From IMG/VR virus record IMGVR_UViG_3300031576_000266, positions 1 through 25,280 of that record: a stretch of 25,280 nucleotides of DNA; one strand, given 5' to 3'. A program made the position numbers and the translations under genes. Below, in pieces: positions 8,996-14,942 of the stretch. Numbering within the stretch: position 1 is the first letter of the stretch; every line of letters begins with the position of its first letter. The notes beneath the pieces are model-generated. The model searched no databases. It saw only the letters and a list, made by a program, of their open reading frames with translations, and was not told where the DNA came from. The stretch is from a virus.

Positions 8996-9021
8996 ACTAT
9001 AAACTATCAACTATAAACTAT
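8996..9021. repeat. Tandem ACTATAAACTAT repeat (two copies, 14-nt period)
   Basis: Two perfect 12-bp copies, ACTATAAACTAT, lie at 8996-9007 and 9010-9021, separated by CA. The segment TATCAACTA (9005-9013) is also the reverse complement of TAGTTGATA at 8960-8968, which covers the lysozyme stop codon, giving a 9-bp inverted repeat. The function is unknown. Confidence 0.7.
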
Positions 9022-9033
9022 GCGTCTTTGTAG

Positions 9034-9050
9034 GGCGCATTGCGCCTTTT
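9034..9050 (+). terminator. Weak intrinsic terminator after the lysis cassette
   Basis: GGCGC (9034-9038), loop ATT, GCGCC (9042-9046) and then TTTT form a short GC-rich hairpin with a U-tract, 71 nt after the lysozyme stop. The stem is only 5 bp, extendable by a G-U pair. An upstream ATGCG (9020-9024) can instead pair with CGCAT (9036-9040) and would break the terminator stem, so an alternative fold exists. Confidence 0.5.
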
Positions 9051-9066
9051 CAGGGGATGCAAGATG

Positions 9067-9707
9067 TTTGTACCTAACAGGGTACAAATATATTGAGTAG
9101 TGGTCTGTGGTGAATATTCACAGGCGACACTAAGGTACAAACCTATTGTTAATTATATTTATCATTAGTTAACGTTCTATACGCTAGTCCGTATAAATTC
9201 TCACTAAAACGGTAAAAGTACAAACCTATACGCAAGCATTACTGGCCAAATCTTTTATAAAATTATGTATATCAGTGATATTATTACAAAAGGTACATAA
9301 AAACCTTGATTAGTTATTAGTACCAATATATAGCTAACGTGTAACTTATTAGAATCATTAAGGAATAGTACTAGTTTTGATTATATAAGGGAAATAGAGG
9401 TACAAATCTACGGGTTTTTTAAGGTTTACAAAACCATGTAAAAAATATTTATCAAGTACAAACCTTGCCTTAGACCCTAACCGTACAAACTGCCAGGTAC
9501 TTTGTTCTAACCTATTGAAATTAAAAGATTAAATAATGCCGTTAGTTCGATAGTGCAGAAGAAAGTACAAATCTATAGGGTATAATTAACCACTAACTTA
9601 TGTATATTTGTTAAGTAAGTTAACATCAAAGTTTACAACTGGTACAAATATAAGACTATGAATAACGATTTTAAACGACACTAAAAGCTAATAGGTACAA
9701 ACCTATT
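9067..9707. repeat. Interspersed GTACAAAY-CTAT motif array
   Basis: GTACAAA starts at 9082, 9135, 9218, 9400, 9456, 9483, 9565, 9642 and 9695, all in the same orientation. There is a degenerate copy at 9293 (GTACATAA) and a reversed copy at 9068-9074. The right flank tends to CTAT (YCTAT consensus) and the left to AG. Several copies are dyads: TTTGTACC/GGTACAAA (9067-9074 with 9081-9088), AGGT-ACAA-ACCT (9133-9144), AAGGT/ACCTT (9290-9307) and GGTTT-ACA-AAACC (9423-9435). Two 28-bp blocks, 9202-9229 and 9679-9706, share CACTAAAA at the left end and GTACAAACCTAT at the right end with a diverged middle. Start-to-start spacings are 53, 83, 75, 107, 56, 27, 82, 77 and 53. Confidence 0.8.
9690..9707. 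promoter_or_regulatory. Best dyad copy of the motif, 7-bp arms
   Basis: AATAGGT, loop ACAA, ACCTATT is a perfect 7-bp inverted repeat, 18 nt downstream of the stop codon of the last - strand gene. It could be a protein-binding dyad or an RNA hairpin ending the - strand transcript. No U-tract follows immediately on the - strand, so simple intrinsic termination is not supported. Confidence 0.45.
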
Positions 9708-9725
9708 TCGTACTTAATTCCTAAG

Positions 9726-10070
9726 CTACGTATGGTTTTGAGTGAGTTTATCCCACTCTTTGGCTAAATCAACCTGTCTTTCCTCCCACTTAGTAAACCA
9801 GACATATGGCATCCCTAAGATAAAAAGCATATCGTGGGTAATCATTATTGCTGGTTCCTTCCCATCAGATTCTATTATCCAATTTCCCATCGTAATCTGA
9901 ACCATATTCTCGACCATACCCGTAAATTCTAGTAATCCTTGCTCTATGATTCTATTGTAAGTACCTGAATTTATTATAGTATTTCCGATTATGTTAACAC
10001 AAATCTTGGGTTCGGGGGGAGGCCAGAGAGTTAAATGCTTGGATGTATCAATTAGGATTGCGCTGGACAT
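9726..10070 (-). CDS. Hypothetical protein, last gene of the minus-strand operon
   Basis: The 114-aa protein begins MSSAILIDTSKHL. It has a beta-rich N-terminal part and an aromatic, charged C-terminal part (WFTKWEERQVDLAKEWDKL). I do not recognise a family and see no TM segment or metal motif. GAGG lies about 11 nt before the ATG. It is the promoter-distal gene of the block; a 49-nt gap separates it from the oxygenase-like gene upstream. Confidence 0.6.
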   Translation of the reverse strand: MSSAILIDTSKHLTLWPPPEPKICVNIIGNTIINSGTYNRIIEQGLLEFTGMVENMVQITMGNWIIESDGKEPAIMITHDMLFILGMPYVWFTKWEERQVDLAKEWDKLTQNHT

Positions 10071-10119
10071 GTGTAGGAATACCTCTATAAGGCGTTTAAA
10101 TGCCCGTGGTTAGCTTTGA

Positions 10120-10731
10120 TTAAGCTTTGGGTAGTTCGGTATGGTTTGATTTAACCATTACTGGTTTATGGCTAAGGAAAGTATAAAGGACATACTTCTT
10201 ATTGCTCTTAGGCTTATTGGCTCGATATACATACTCAAATGAGGCAGGAAAGATAGCTACAGACCCTTTTAAAGGTTTGATTTTATTAGAGAAATACTTA
10301 AATTCAGTTTCCCCGCCCTCTTCCACATCATTCAAGAAAACGATCAAAGTCAATACTCGGTGAACGGTATCTGACCCTATTCGATCACAGTGCCAATCAT
10401 ATTCATCATTATCGTTATTATCATAGGTCTGGATATAATACCCAGAATCGAAGAACTCATTTGAGATAAATCTTAGGGCTTCGTGGTCTTTATAAAAGAC
10501 TTCAAGGGCCTTGCTGACCTGTGCAGAGAGCATTTGATCTACTTCTTTCCACATATCTAATGTGGATACAACCCTCATATCAGTAGACTTTTGAACGTCT
10601 ATAGCCCCACGGGAGATAATACCAGGTATTTGTTGGTCTTTATTGTCGTTAAACATAGAGACTAATTTATCACATAAATCTACAGGTATCTGATCTTTGT
10701 AGGCCTTTATGAACTCGCTTTTAGGTTTCAT
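10120..10731 (-). CDS. 2OG-Fe(II) oxygenase-like (prolyl-4-hydroxylase type) protein with altered metal site
   Basis: The 203-aa protein has the fold signatures of the P4H-type 2-oxoglutarate/Fe(II) dioxygenases: the H114-x-D116 pair (DWHCD), then R..TLIVFLNDVEEGGETEF, then LKGSVAIFPASFEY and a basic residue (K179) that would bind 2-oxoglutarate. In the family, a distal histidine lies four residues after FPxxF, in a pattern such as FPSxFxYxH. Here the aligned residue is Tyr169. The third iron ligand therefore seems to be missing and the protein may be inactive, use Tyr, or do different chemistry. Its start overlaps the upstream gene's stop as ATGA. The substrate is unknown. Confidence 0.8.
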   Translation of the reverse strand: MKPKSEFIKAYKDQIPVDLCDKLVSMFNDNKDQQIPGIISRGAIDVQKSTDMRVVSTLDMWKEVDQMLSAQVSKALEVFYKDHEALRFISNEFFDSGYYIQTYDNNDNDEYDWHCDRIGSDTVHRVLTLIVFLNDVEEGGETEFKYFSNKIKPLKGSVAIFPASFEYVYRANKPKSNKKYVLYTFLSHKPVMVKSNHTELPKA

Positions 10732-11300
10732 AGGTATCTTGTATTCCTCTTATTCAAAGGGTATTTACATAGCTTACTGGATTCTTTAATCTTAGCCTTA
10801 TACTTCTTAATAACGGCTGTTAAATCTAAATTCTTATTCTTCTGCCCATCCATGATCTCTCTCATGAATCTTCGGGCAATAACCCCTACATCACCCCAAA
10901 ACATATTAACAGGACTAGCGATCTCCATGTTGCTATTCACGAACTTAAGCACTTCTTCATTGCTCATCGAACTTGGGGTATGAAATATTCGTGTCTCAGA
11001 GTCCTCCCCTTTTTCGTGGTGCTCTACAAATACCTTTTCATAGTCTTTATGCGATAGTCTTTTAATACTTGAATCATAAACAATCTTAGCTGGCTTAACC
11101 ATGTAGTTAGGAGTCCAAGTTATTACTGTTCTTGAAGCAGGTAGTTTCCTTGTCGTATATTCTACTTCAGTAGCGTCTCTGGTAATATAGGTTCCCTTTT
11201 TAACATCGGGGAATAGGGATTTAGTATCCTCGCAAGGAACAGAGTTACACCCCATTGCTTTTCTACAAGCCTTAGTACATGAGTATTTAGTCTTTTTCAT
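10728..11300 (-). CDS. Hypothetical protein with Cys-rich N-terminus
   Basis: The 190-aa protein starts MKKTKYSCTKACRKAMGC. Cysteines at residues 8, 12, 18 and 23 could bind zinc or form a small knot; one more lies near the C-terminus. The rest is lysine-rich and mixed alpha/beta, and the C-terminal 45 residues are strongly basic. I do not recognise a family. GGAG precedes the start. The gene overlaps the DUF4326 gene by 14 nt and the oxygenase-like gene by 4 nt, so it is translationally coupled to both. A nucleic-acid-binding role is possible from its charge only. Confidence 0.6.
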   Translation of the reverse strand: MKKTKYSCTKACRKAMGCNSVPCEDTKSLFPDVKKGTYITRDATEVEYTTRKLPASRTVITWTPNYMVKPAKIVYDSSIKRLSHKDYEKVFVEHHEKGEDSETRIFHTPSSMSNEEVLKFVNSNMEIASPVNMFWGDVGVIARRFMREIMDGQKNKNLDLTAVIKKYKAKIKESSKLCKYPLNKRNTRYL

Positions 11301-11538
11301 TTGCTAACTCCAATAAAATGTCACCATGACAAGCTGATGGTTTACACCAACAGGCTAATGTCTTTCCTTTTAGTTCTGATAAAGAACCTAATAACAATGG
11401 CTGAGTAAGAATCCATTGTCTGTATCTTTCTACCGCTTCTTCTCTAGTATACTCCCCTAATGAAAAAGGATTACCCCATTTAGAAGGTCTTCCAATATAC
11501 ACATCGAAAGGTTCTTTTTTACAGTGTACTACTTTCAT
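11287..11538 (-). CDS. DUF4326 family protein
   Basis: The 83-aa protein matches the DUF4326 pattern end to end: VVHCKKEPFDVYIGRPSKWGNPF at the start, an REEAVERYRQWIL helix, then ELKGKTLACWCKPSACHGD with the conserved CWC...CHGD motif (residues 63-72), followed by LLELAN. The family is widespread in phages and bacteria and its biochemical role is not established; the Cys/His cluster suggests a metal site. The start overlaps the previous stop as ATGA. Confidence 0.88.
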   Translation of the reverse strand: MKVVHCKKEPFDVYIGRPSKWGNPFSLGEYTREEAVERYRQWILTQPLLLGSLSELKGKTLACWCKPSACHGDILLELANEKD

Positions 11539-11903
11539 TTAAGTCTTGCTGCTTCTCGTTCAGCAATCTCAGTCATTATTTTTAATGAACCTGCTCGTTC
11601 ATAAATACGTTTAAGCCTATCAAAGTACCAGGGCTTACGTTTACGTTGAAAAGCATCAACCCATAAGAAGTGAAGAAGATCATAACTCATATCATATAGA
11701 TCTTCTTTATCTGTTTTAACTACTAAACGTTCTTTAGGTTCTAAGATGGTCTTCCCATTTTCCCAATCAAATCCAGATCTCGTACTCTTAATCCCTGTGT
11801 TTGCAATAGGTCCAATCGAAGGAGAAGACAAATGAATAATAAGTTCGTTGTCTAGTTCTCTTTCCATATTATGAATTGAATCTAAGAATTCTCTAAGGGT
11901 CAT
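11535..11903 (-). CDS. Hypothetical protein
   Basis: The 122-aa protein begins MTLREFLDSIHNMERELDNELIIHL and ends in an Arg/Lys/Glu-rich helix. I do not recognise a family. There is no signal peptide, TM segment or cysteine cluster. GGAGG lies 5 nt upstream of the ATG, so the start is good. It lies directly after the PGDYG-like gene and overlaps the DUF4326 start by 4 nt. Confidence 0.65.
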   Translation of the reverse strand: MTLREFLDSIHNMERELDNELIIHLSSPSIGPIANTGIKSTRSGFDWENGKTILEPKERLVVKTDKEDLYDMSYDLLHFLWVDAFQRKRKPWYFDRLKRIYERAGSLKIMTEIAEREAARLK

Positions 11904-12179
11904 TTATTCCTCCACAGCTTCGTAAGTAGCTTCAAAAATATCTGGTTTACATGGGTATAGTTCACCCTTCACGCCTTTTATAATCCAGTCATTTTGAGTG
12001 GCAATCATAACGCCTTCAAGTGTAGGTATAGCCATTCGTATAAGTCCATCTGAATGTTCCATTCCCTCTGGTTTATTATTGGCCAACCCGCCAACTCCAG
12101 CGAAATCACACATTTCGGACCAAGTATCCCATCTTAATTGAACAGCTTCTATTACTACTGGTTTCTTTCGGAATTTCAT
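11904..12179 (-). CDS. PGDYG-like conserved phage protein
   Basis: The 91-aa protein has the pattern common in a widespread phage family: MKFRKKPVVIEAVQ at the start, an IPTLEGVM...NDWIIKGVKGELYPCKPDIFEATYE segment at the end, and a variable middle. The DWIIKGVKGE stretch corresponds to the PGDYG-type motif. The function of the family is not established. It follows a small membrane-protein frame with no gap. Confidence 0.82.
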   Translation of the reverse strand: MKFRKKPVVIEAVQLRWDTWSEMCDFAGVGGLANNKPEGMEHSDGLIRMAIPTLEGVMIATQNDWIIKGVKGELYPCKPDIFEATYEAVEE

Positions 12180-12329
12180 TTATTCCATCCAAGCCATGAA
12201 CAAGGCAATACCTAAAAGAATAAAGGGCATAGGTTGAAGCTGGGTCATATCTAGCACCATGCTGATAAGTCCATACCACATTGCCATATTCATTAGATGG
12301 GTTTTAAAACGATATTTATTAAAGCTCAT
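12180..12329 (-). CDS. 49-aa predicted membrane protein
   Basis: ATG at 12329 is preceded by GGAGAG and the frame ends with TAA immediately before the next gene's ATG at 12179. The product starts MSFNKYRFKT and is Met-rich, with two hydrophobic stretches (about residues 13-27 and 33-47) separated by a short polar turn. This suggests a hairpin membrane protein with a basic cytoplasmic N-terminus. It fills exactly the gap between two clear genes, which supports it as real. The function is unknown. Confidence 0.65.
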   Translation of the reverse strand: MSFNKYRFKTHLMNMAMWYGLISMVLDMTQLQPMPFILLGIALFMAWME

Positions 12330-12330
12330 T

Positions 12331-12714
12331 TTACTCTCCTACAGGAGTCTTAGTTGTTTCTTCTGTGTATCTATCAGCAATCATTTTCATTAAATCAGGG
12401 TTACGATATTCAAAGTTATCAGGAATGTTAAGACAAACTACTGGCTTATTTGTACGTTCAACTAATTCTTGTTGCTGAGTCTTAGTCATACAAACAATCT
12501 CATCTGCCCAAGACAAAAGAACCTCGTCTACAGGAATCAAAGCAAAGTCAGGTTCAATCCCTGCTGCTCGTGTGTTAAATCCAAACGGCTCTTGTGAAAG
12601 TACTACCGCTGCTGTAGGAGAGCGTAATAGCCCAGCACTACATACACATAACACCCGTTTATAATTTCCCTGATATTGATTTTTAGAATTTGCTAACCTG
12701 TTCATAGTACTCAT
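12331..12714 (-). CDS. Low-molecular-weight protein tyrosine phosphatase-like protein
   Basis: The 127-aa protein has the phosphatase P-loop C-X5-R-S at residues 25-32 (VLCVCSAGLLRSPTAA), directly after the first beta strand as in low-molecular-weight phosphotyrosine phosphatases. Later segments (DEVLLSWADEIVCMT and the acidic NIPDNFEYRNPDL loop) fit the same fold; an Asp in that loop could be the general acid. It is shorter than the usual 150-160 aa. It may dephosphorylate a host or phage protein or a small molecule; the substrate is unknown. AGGAG lies 6 nt before the ATG. Confidence 0.78.
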   Translation of the reverse strand: MSTMNRLANSKNQYQGNYKRVLCVCSAGLLRSPTAAVVLSQEPFGFNTRAAGIEPDFALIPVDEVLLSWADEIVCMTKTQQQELVERTNKPVVCLNIPDNFEYRNPDLMKMIADRYTEETTKTPVGE

Positions 12715-12722
12715 ATATACTC

Positions 12723-13280
12723 CTATCTAGATAAAAATGTAGCTGATATTTTAGCTGCCCATTGTACAAATTCTTTTAAAGTTCTATCTTTTTTAGACAT
12801 ATTACAATGTTTACAACAAGGTACTACATTTTTTATTAAGTATCCTTTTGTATTATCAACTCTGTCTATTCCATTATACCTTAATTCACCATTTTTATTA
12901 TTTTTAAAAAATACATTAGCTGGAAGTGAATTACAATAAAAACATTTATTACTTATAAGCTCTTTAAATTCTGTTTCAGATAGTTTAAATTCTAAGTTTC
13001 TTTTTCTAGCTTCAGATCTATAAGAGTAAAATAAAGTATTAAAAGCAGATACTCCTTTACCTTTAGAACGAAATAGTGTTCCTGTTAGCTTTGCCTTTTC
13101 TTTTTGAAGGCAACCGCAAGACTTTGTTACTCCTGTTTTTAAAGAACTACTTATTACTGATTTAATATTTCCACATTCACAAGAACAAAGCCAAAGTCTA
13201 TTATTTCTTTTAGATCCAATATCTTTTAATGCTGTGAGCCTCCCAAATTTTAAACCAATAAGATTATTAACTGGTTTCAT
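12723..13280 (-). CDS. HNH homing-type endonuclease
   Basis: The 185-aa protein has a small zinc-ribbon-like N-terminus (KFGRLTAL, then CSCECG and SCGC at residues 32-57) typical of free-standing phage HNH endonucleases. The C-terminal HNH domain has C113-x2-C116, GIDRVDN (D139), NVVPCC (N151, C155) and HCNMSKKD (C159). Such genes spread by cutting cognate sites in related phages. Local composition is clearly more AT-rich than its neighbours: about 24% GC in the two 60-nt rows I counted (12781-12900), against 48% in one recA row. Its ATG overlaps the upstream 58-aa frame as ATGA. Insertion next to, not within, a gene is suggested. Confidence 0.88.
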   Translation of the reverse strand: MKPVNNLIGLKFGRLTALKDIGSKRNNRLWLCSCECGNIKSVISSSLKTGVTKSCGCLQKEKAKLTGTLFRSKGKGVSAFNTLFYSYRSEARKRNLEFKLSETEFKELISNKCFYCNSLPANVFFKNNKNGELRYNGIDRVDNTKGYLIKNVVPCCKHCNMSKKDRTLKEFVQWAAKISATFLSR

Positions 13281-13453
13281 TTGTCCTCACTATCTTTCCA
13301 TAAAGCTTGTAAGAAAGCAAACTTAACATCTGTCTTAAGTAGCTTTTTCATAGCTGGAATATCATTCCTGATCTTTAAGAGTTTATAATAGTGTTTTGTA
13401 AACCCATTCAGTTTTAACCAGTCTAAAAAGGTTAGGGCTTTTCTTCTGGGCAT
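13277..13453 (-). CDS. 58-aa basic hypothetical protein
   Basis: ATG at 13453 opens a frame (MPRRKALTFLDWLKLN) ending in TGA at 13279-13277, which overlaps the next ATG as ATGA. It overlaps the 3' end of the HAD nucleotidase by 22 nt and fills an otherwise empty 150-nt gap. The product is lysine-rich and helical, with Trp/Phe/Tyr residues and no TM segment. I do not recognise it. The exact ATGA coupling at its 3' end and gap-filling position support coding. Alternatively it is the remnant of a longer gene disturbed by the adjacent HNH gene. Confidence 0.55.
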   Translation of the reverse strand: MPRRKALTFLDWLKLNGFTKHYYKLLKIRNDIPAMKKLLKTDVKFAFLQALWKDSEDK

Positions 13454-13965
13454 ATCATTCTTTCTAACTGGATTAAATTATGGATTCGTTTGTACTTCTG
13501 ACCCTCTTCTGTATTGTTATATGGTTGATCCATAAGTACAATACTTTCTAAAGGCAATCCCGCCTTCTCAGCATCCTTCAAATTCTTAATAGCATCATCC
13601 ACAAAGAAGTCAGGTTTAAGTTGTTTCAATACTTGTCTCTTACCTCTAGGAGCGTAGACTATCTTAGACAAAGGGATCTTATTTAATATAAAGGACATCT
13701 CTGTATGACCTTTAAAGTTTGAGTGTCTAGCTGTTACGAAAATAATCTCATGCCCTGCCTTAAGTATATTATCAATGGCTGTTCTTACTCCTTCAAAAGG
13801 TTGAAGTGTAGCATACCCGCCGCTGTTTTCGAAATACTCAAGACTCTCATGAGGCATGAACGATGTAATGTCTTCAACTGTGACTCTAGTGCCTCTACGA
13901 AGGTTATGTACCCTCAAGAACTGCTGCATGAAGTCAAAGACTACTCCGTCTATATCTAACGCTAT
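13432..13965 (-). CDS. HAD-superfamily 5'(3')-nucleotidase with non-canonical start
   Basis: The frame encodes a HAD phosphatase of the NT5C-like deoxyribonucleotidase type. Motif I is LDIDGVVFDF, with nucleophile Asp codon at 13956 and the acid/base Asp at 13950. Motif II is IIFVTAR, and motif IV is KPDFFVDDAIKNL. The first ATG in frame (13929) lies after motif I, and a protein starting there would lack the nucleophile. No ATG, GTG or TTG exists between motif I and the upstream in-frame TGA at 13983. The coordinates given use AUA at 13965, which overlaps the previous gene's stop (ATAG) and follows AAGGA by 11 nt. The alternative is entry by -1 frameshifting from the preceding gene. It would dephosphorylate nucleotides near dUTPase. 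Confidence 0.75.
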   Translation of the reverse strand: MALDIDGVVFDFMQQFLRVHNLRRGTRVTVEDITSFMPHESLEYFENSGGYATLQPFEGVRTAIDNILKAGHEIIFVTARHSNFKGHTEMSFILNKIPLSKIVYAPRGKRQVLKQLKPDFFVDDAIKNLKDAEKAGLPLESIVLMDQPYNNTEEGQKYKRIHNLIQLERMICPEEKP

Positions 13966-14180
13966 TCTAAGTTTTTTCCTTCACTCTCTTTTCGTTCAGT
14001 GTACTCCAAAAGGAAGATAAATGCAAGAAAGTCTTCCCAAACCCCTGGAGCTAAAATATAAGTATCTGTTTTAAAACATACTTTTGTGGGGCTAATATAT
14101 AACTTGTTCAAGCAATACTCAGTTTCTGAGAGCTTGTGAAAGTCATATGTCGGATACTCCCAGCTATAGGTAATCTCCGT
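13962..14180 (-). CDS. Hypothetical protein, possible upstream partner of the HAD nucleotidase
   Basis: The chosen start at 14180 (MTEITYSWEYPTYDF) has AAGGA 4 nt upstream and lies just after dut, giving 72 aa. A longer version from 14261 would overlap dut by 47 nt, across the codons for dUTPase motif 5, and its extra residues look like out-of-frame translation. The product is aromatic, with a hydrophobic stretch near the end (WEDFLAFIFLLEY). I do not recognise it. Its last codons, GGA AAA AAC TTA GAA TAG, contain an A AAA AAC heptamer in shifting phase that would lead into the HAD frame. Confidence 0.6.
   Translation of the reverse strand, partial: TEITYSWEYPTYDFHKLSETEYCLNKLYISPTKVCFKTDTYILAPGVWEDFLAFIFLLEYTERKESEGKNLE
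13971..13977 (-). other. Candidate -1 ribosomal frameshift heptamer A AAA AAC
   Basis: Read on the - strand, A AAA AAC lies in the X XXY YYZ phase of the upstream gene, three codons before its TAG. A one-base backward slip gives AAA AAA CTT AGA ATA GCG TTA GAT, the frame of the HAD catalytic motif. The A6 run is also where a sequencing length error could hide a simple in-frame fusion. I see no strong downstream hairpin. Confidence 0.45.
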
Positions 14181-14214
14181 CATTAGTTCCTTAAAGGACT
14201 TTATGACGTGTTGC

Positions 14215-14670
14215 TTATGCTCCTGAGCTTCCGAATCCATCTGTTCCTCGTTCTGTTTCACTTAACTCTGTGGCTCCTATGGCTTCAATGTAAGGGATGG
14301 GGATAATTACCAGTTGCCCAATCTTATCTCCTTGATTATACCTAATAGGGTAATCATGTAGAACTTTAAACCTTAAAGCAATCTCTCCACGATACCCACT
14401 ATCAATAACTCCAACTGCATTGGCTAGGCTTAACCCAGTCTTACTAATGCTAGATCTAGGAAATACTAATCCCACATAGCCGTTGGGAATCTCAACTGCC
14501 AATCCAGTTCTATATTCTCTATACTCAGCATGTCTAGGAGTTGATCCTGTAGTTTCTTCAACTTTCATAACTCCGCTATCAATGGCAGTTAAATCTAAAC
14601 CTGCATCTCCTGCTTTTGCGTAAGAAGGTAACACAGCTAGTCTATCTAGTATCTTGAACTTTACTTGCAT
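14215..14670 (-). CDS. dut: dUTP diphosphatase (dUTPase), trimeric type
   Basis: The 151-aa protein has all five trimeric dUTPase motifs in order: AGDAGLDL (20-27), PRSS (71-74), GVIDSGYRGE (87-96, catalytic Asp90), GDKIGQLVI (114-122) and the C-terminal P-loop-like RGTDGFGSSG (141-150). It hydrolyses dUTP to dUMP and pyrophosphate, limiting uracil in phage DNA and feeding dTMP synthesis. Residues about 31-53 form a longer loop between motifs 1 and 2 than in short bacterial enzymes. GGAGG lies upstream of the ATG. It overlaps the preceding gene by 10 nt. Confidence 0.95.
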   Translation of the reverse strand: MQVKFKILDRLAVLPSYAKAGDAGLDLTAIDSGVMKVEETTGSTPRHAEYREYRTGLAVEIPNGYVGLVFPRSSISKTGLSLANAVGVIDSGYRGEIALRFKVLHDYPIRYNQGDKIGQLVIIPIPYIEAIGATELSETERGTDGFGSSGA

Positions 14671-14942
14671 ACTAAATCCTCCAAGGTATCATCGAAGATA
14701 ACACAGTTATCAAAATTGAAAATCTCTTTAGTTATTTCTTTCATTTGTTGAAAGTCTAAGAATCCGTCTTCTCCAGGTACATCGCATTCTAAAATAGTAT
14801 CCCCAGTAAGTACTTCTCCTTTGTCTACTCTAAACCCGCCATGTCTAAAACGAATATAGTAATAAGTTCCATCTTCTGCCCAAGCATCCCATTGTGATGG
14901 GCACATTGTACAAGTTCGGATTATCTTAGCGATTTTTATCAC
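14661..14942 (-). CDS. Conserved hypothetical protein
   Basis: The 93-aa protein starts at GTG 14942 (MIKIAKIIRTCTMCPSQWDAWAEDG) within the end of the upstream gene, with GGA about 8 nt ahead. The CPSQWDAW-DG-YYYIRFRHGGFRVDKGE stretch resembles a recurrent uncharacterised phage family with short beta strands rich in Tyr and Arg. The C-terminal half is acidic. No catalytic motif is visible. Overlaps of 17 nt upstream and 10 nt with dut indicate coupled translation. Confidence 0.65.
   Translation of the reverse strand: MIKIAKIIRTCTMCPSQWDAWAEDGTYYYIRFRHGGFRVDKGEVLTGDTILECDVPGEDGFLDFQQMKEITKEIFNFDNCVIFDDTLEDLVCK

Larger units (their letters stand above)
8963..9725. other. Non-coding convergent intergenic region, 763 nt
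   Basis: No credible coding frame or tRNA is visible. The region separates the + strand late genes from the - strand operon, and both blocks end here. It contains a tandem 14-mer, a short terminator-like hairpin and a series of spaced GTACAAAY motifs. It is by far the longest gap in an otherwise packed window, so it probably has a function. Candidates are a replication or recombination site, bidirectional termination, or regulator binding. Confidence 0.85.

Noticed and set aside
9415-9420. T6 run after a motif copy as an intrinsic terminator
   Set aside because: The preceding dyad has only 4-bp AT-rich arms, too weak without other evidence.
9067-9707. CRISPR array
   Set aside because: Conserved core is only 7-14 bp, spacings vary from 27 to 107 bp, and no cas genes are present.
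8963-9725. tRNA or known structured RNA in the intergenic region
   Set aside because: No cloverleaf, CCA end or T-loop sequence could be found; only short dyads.
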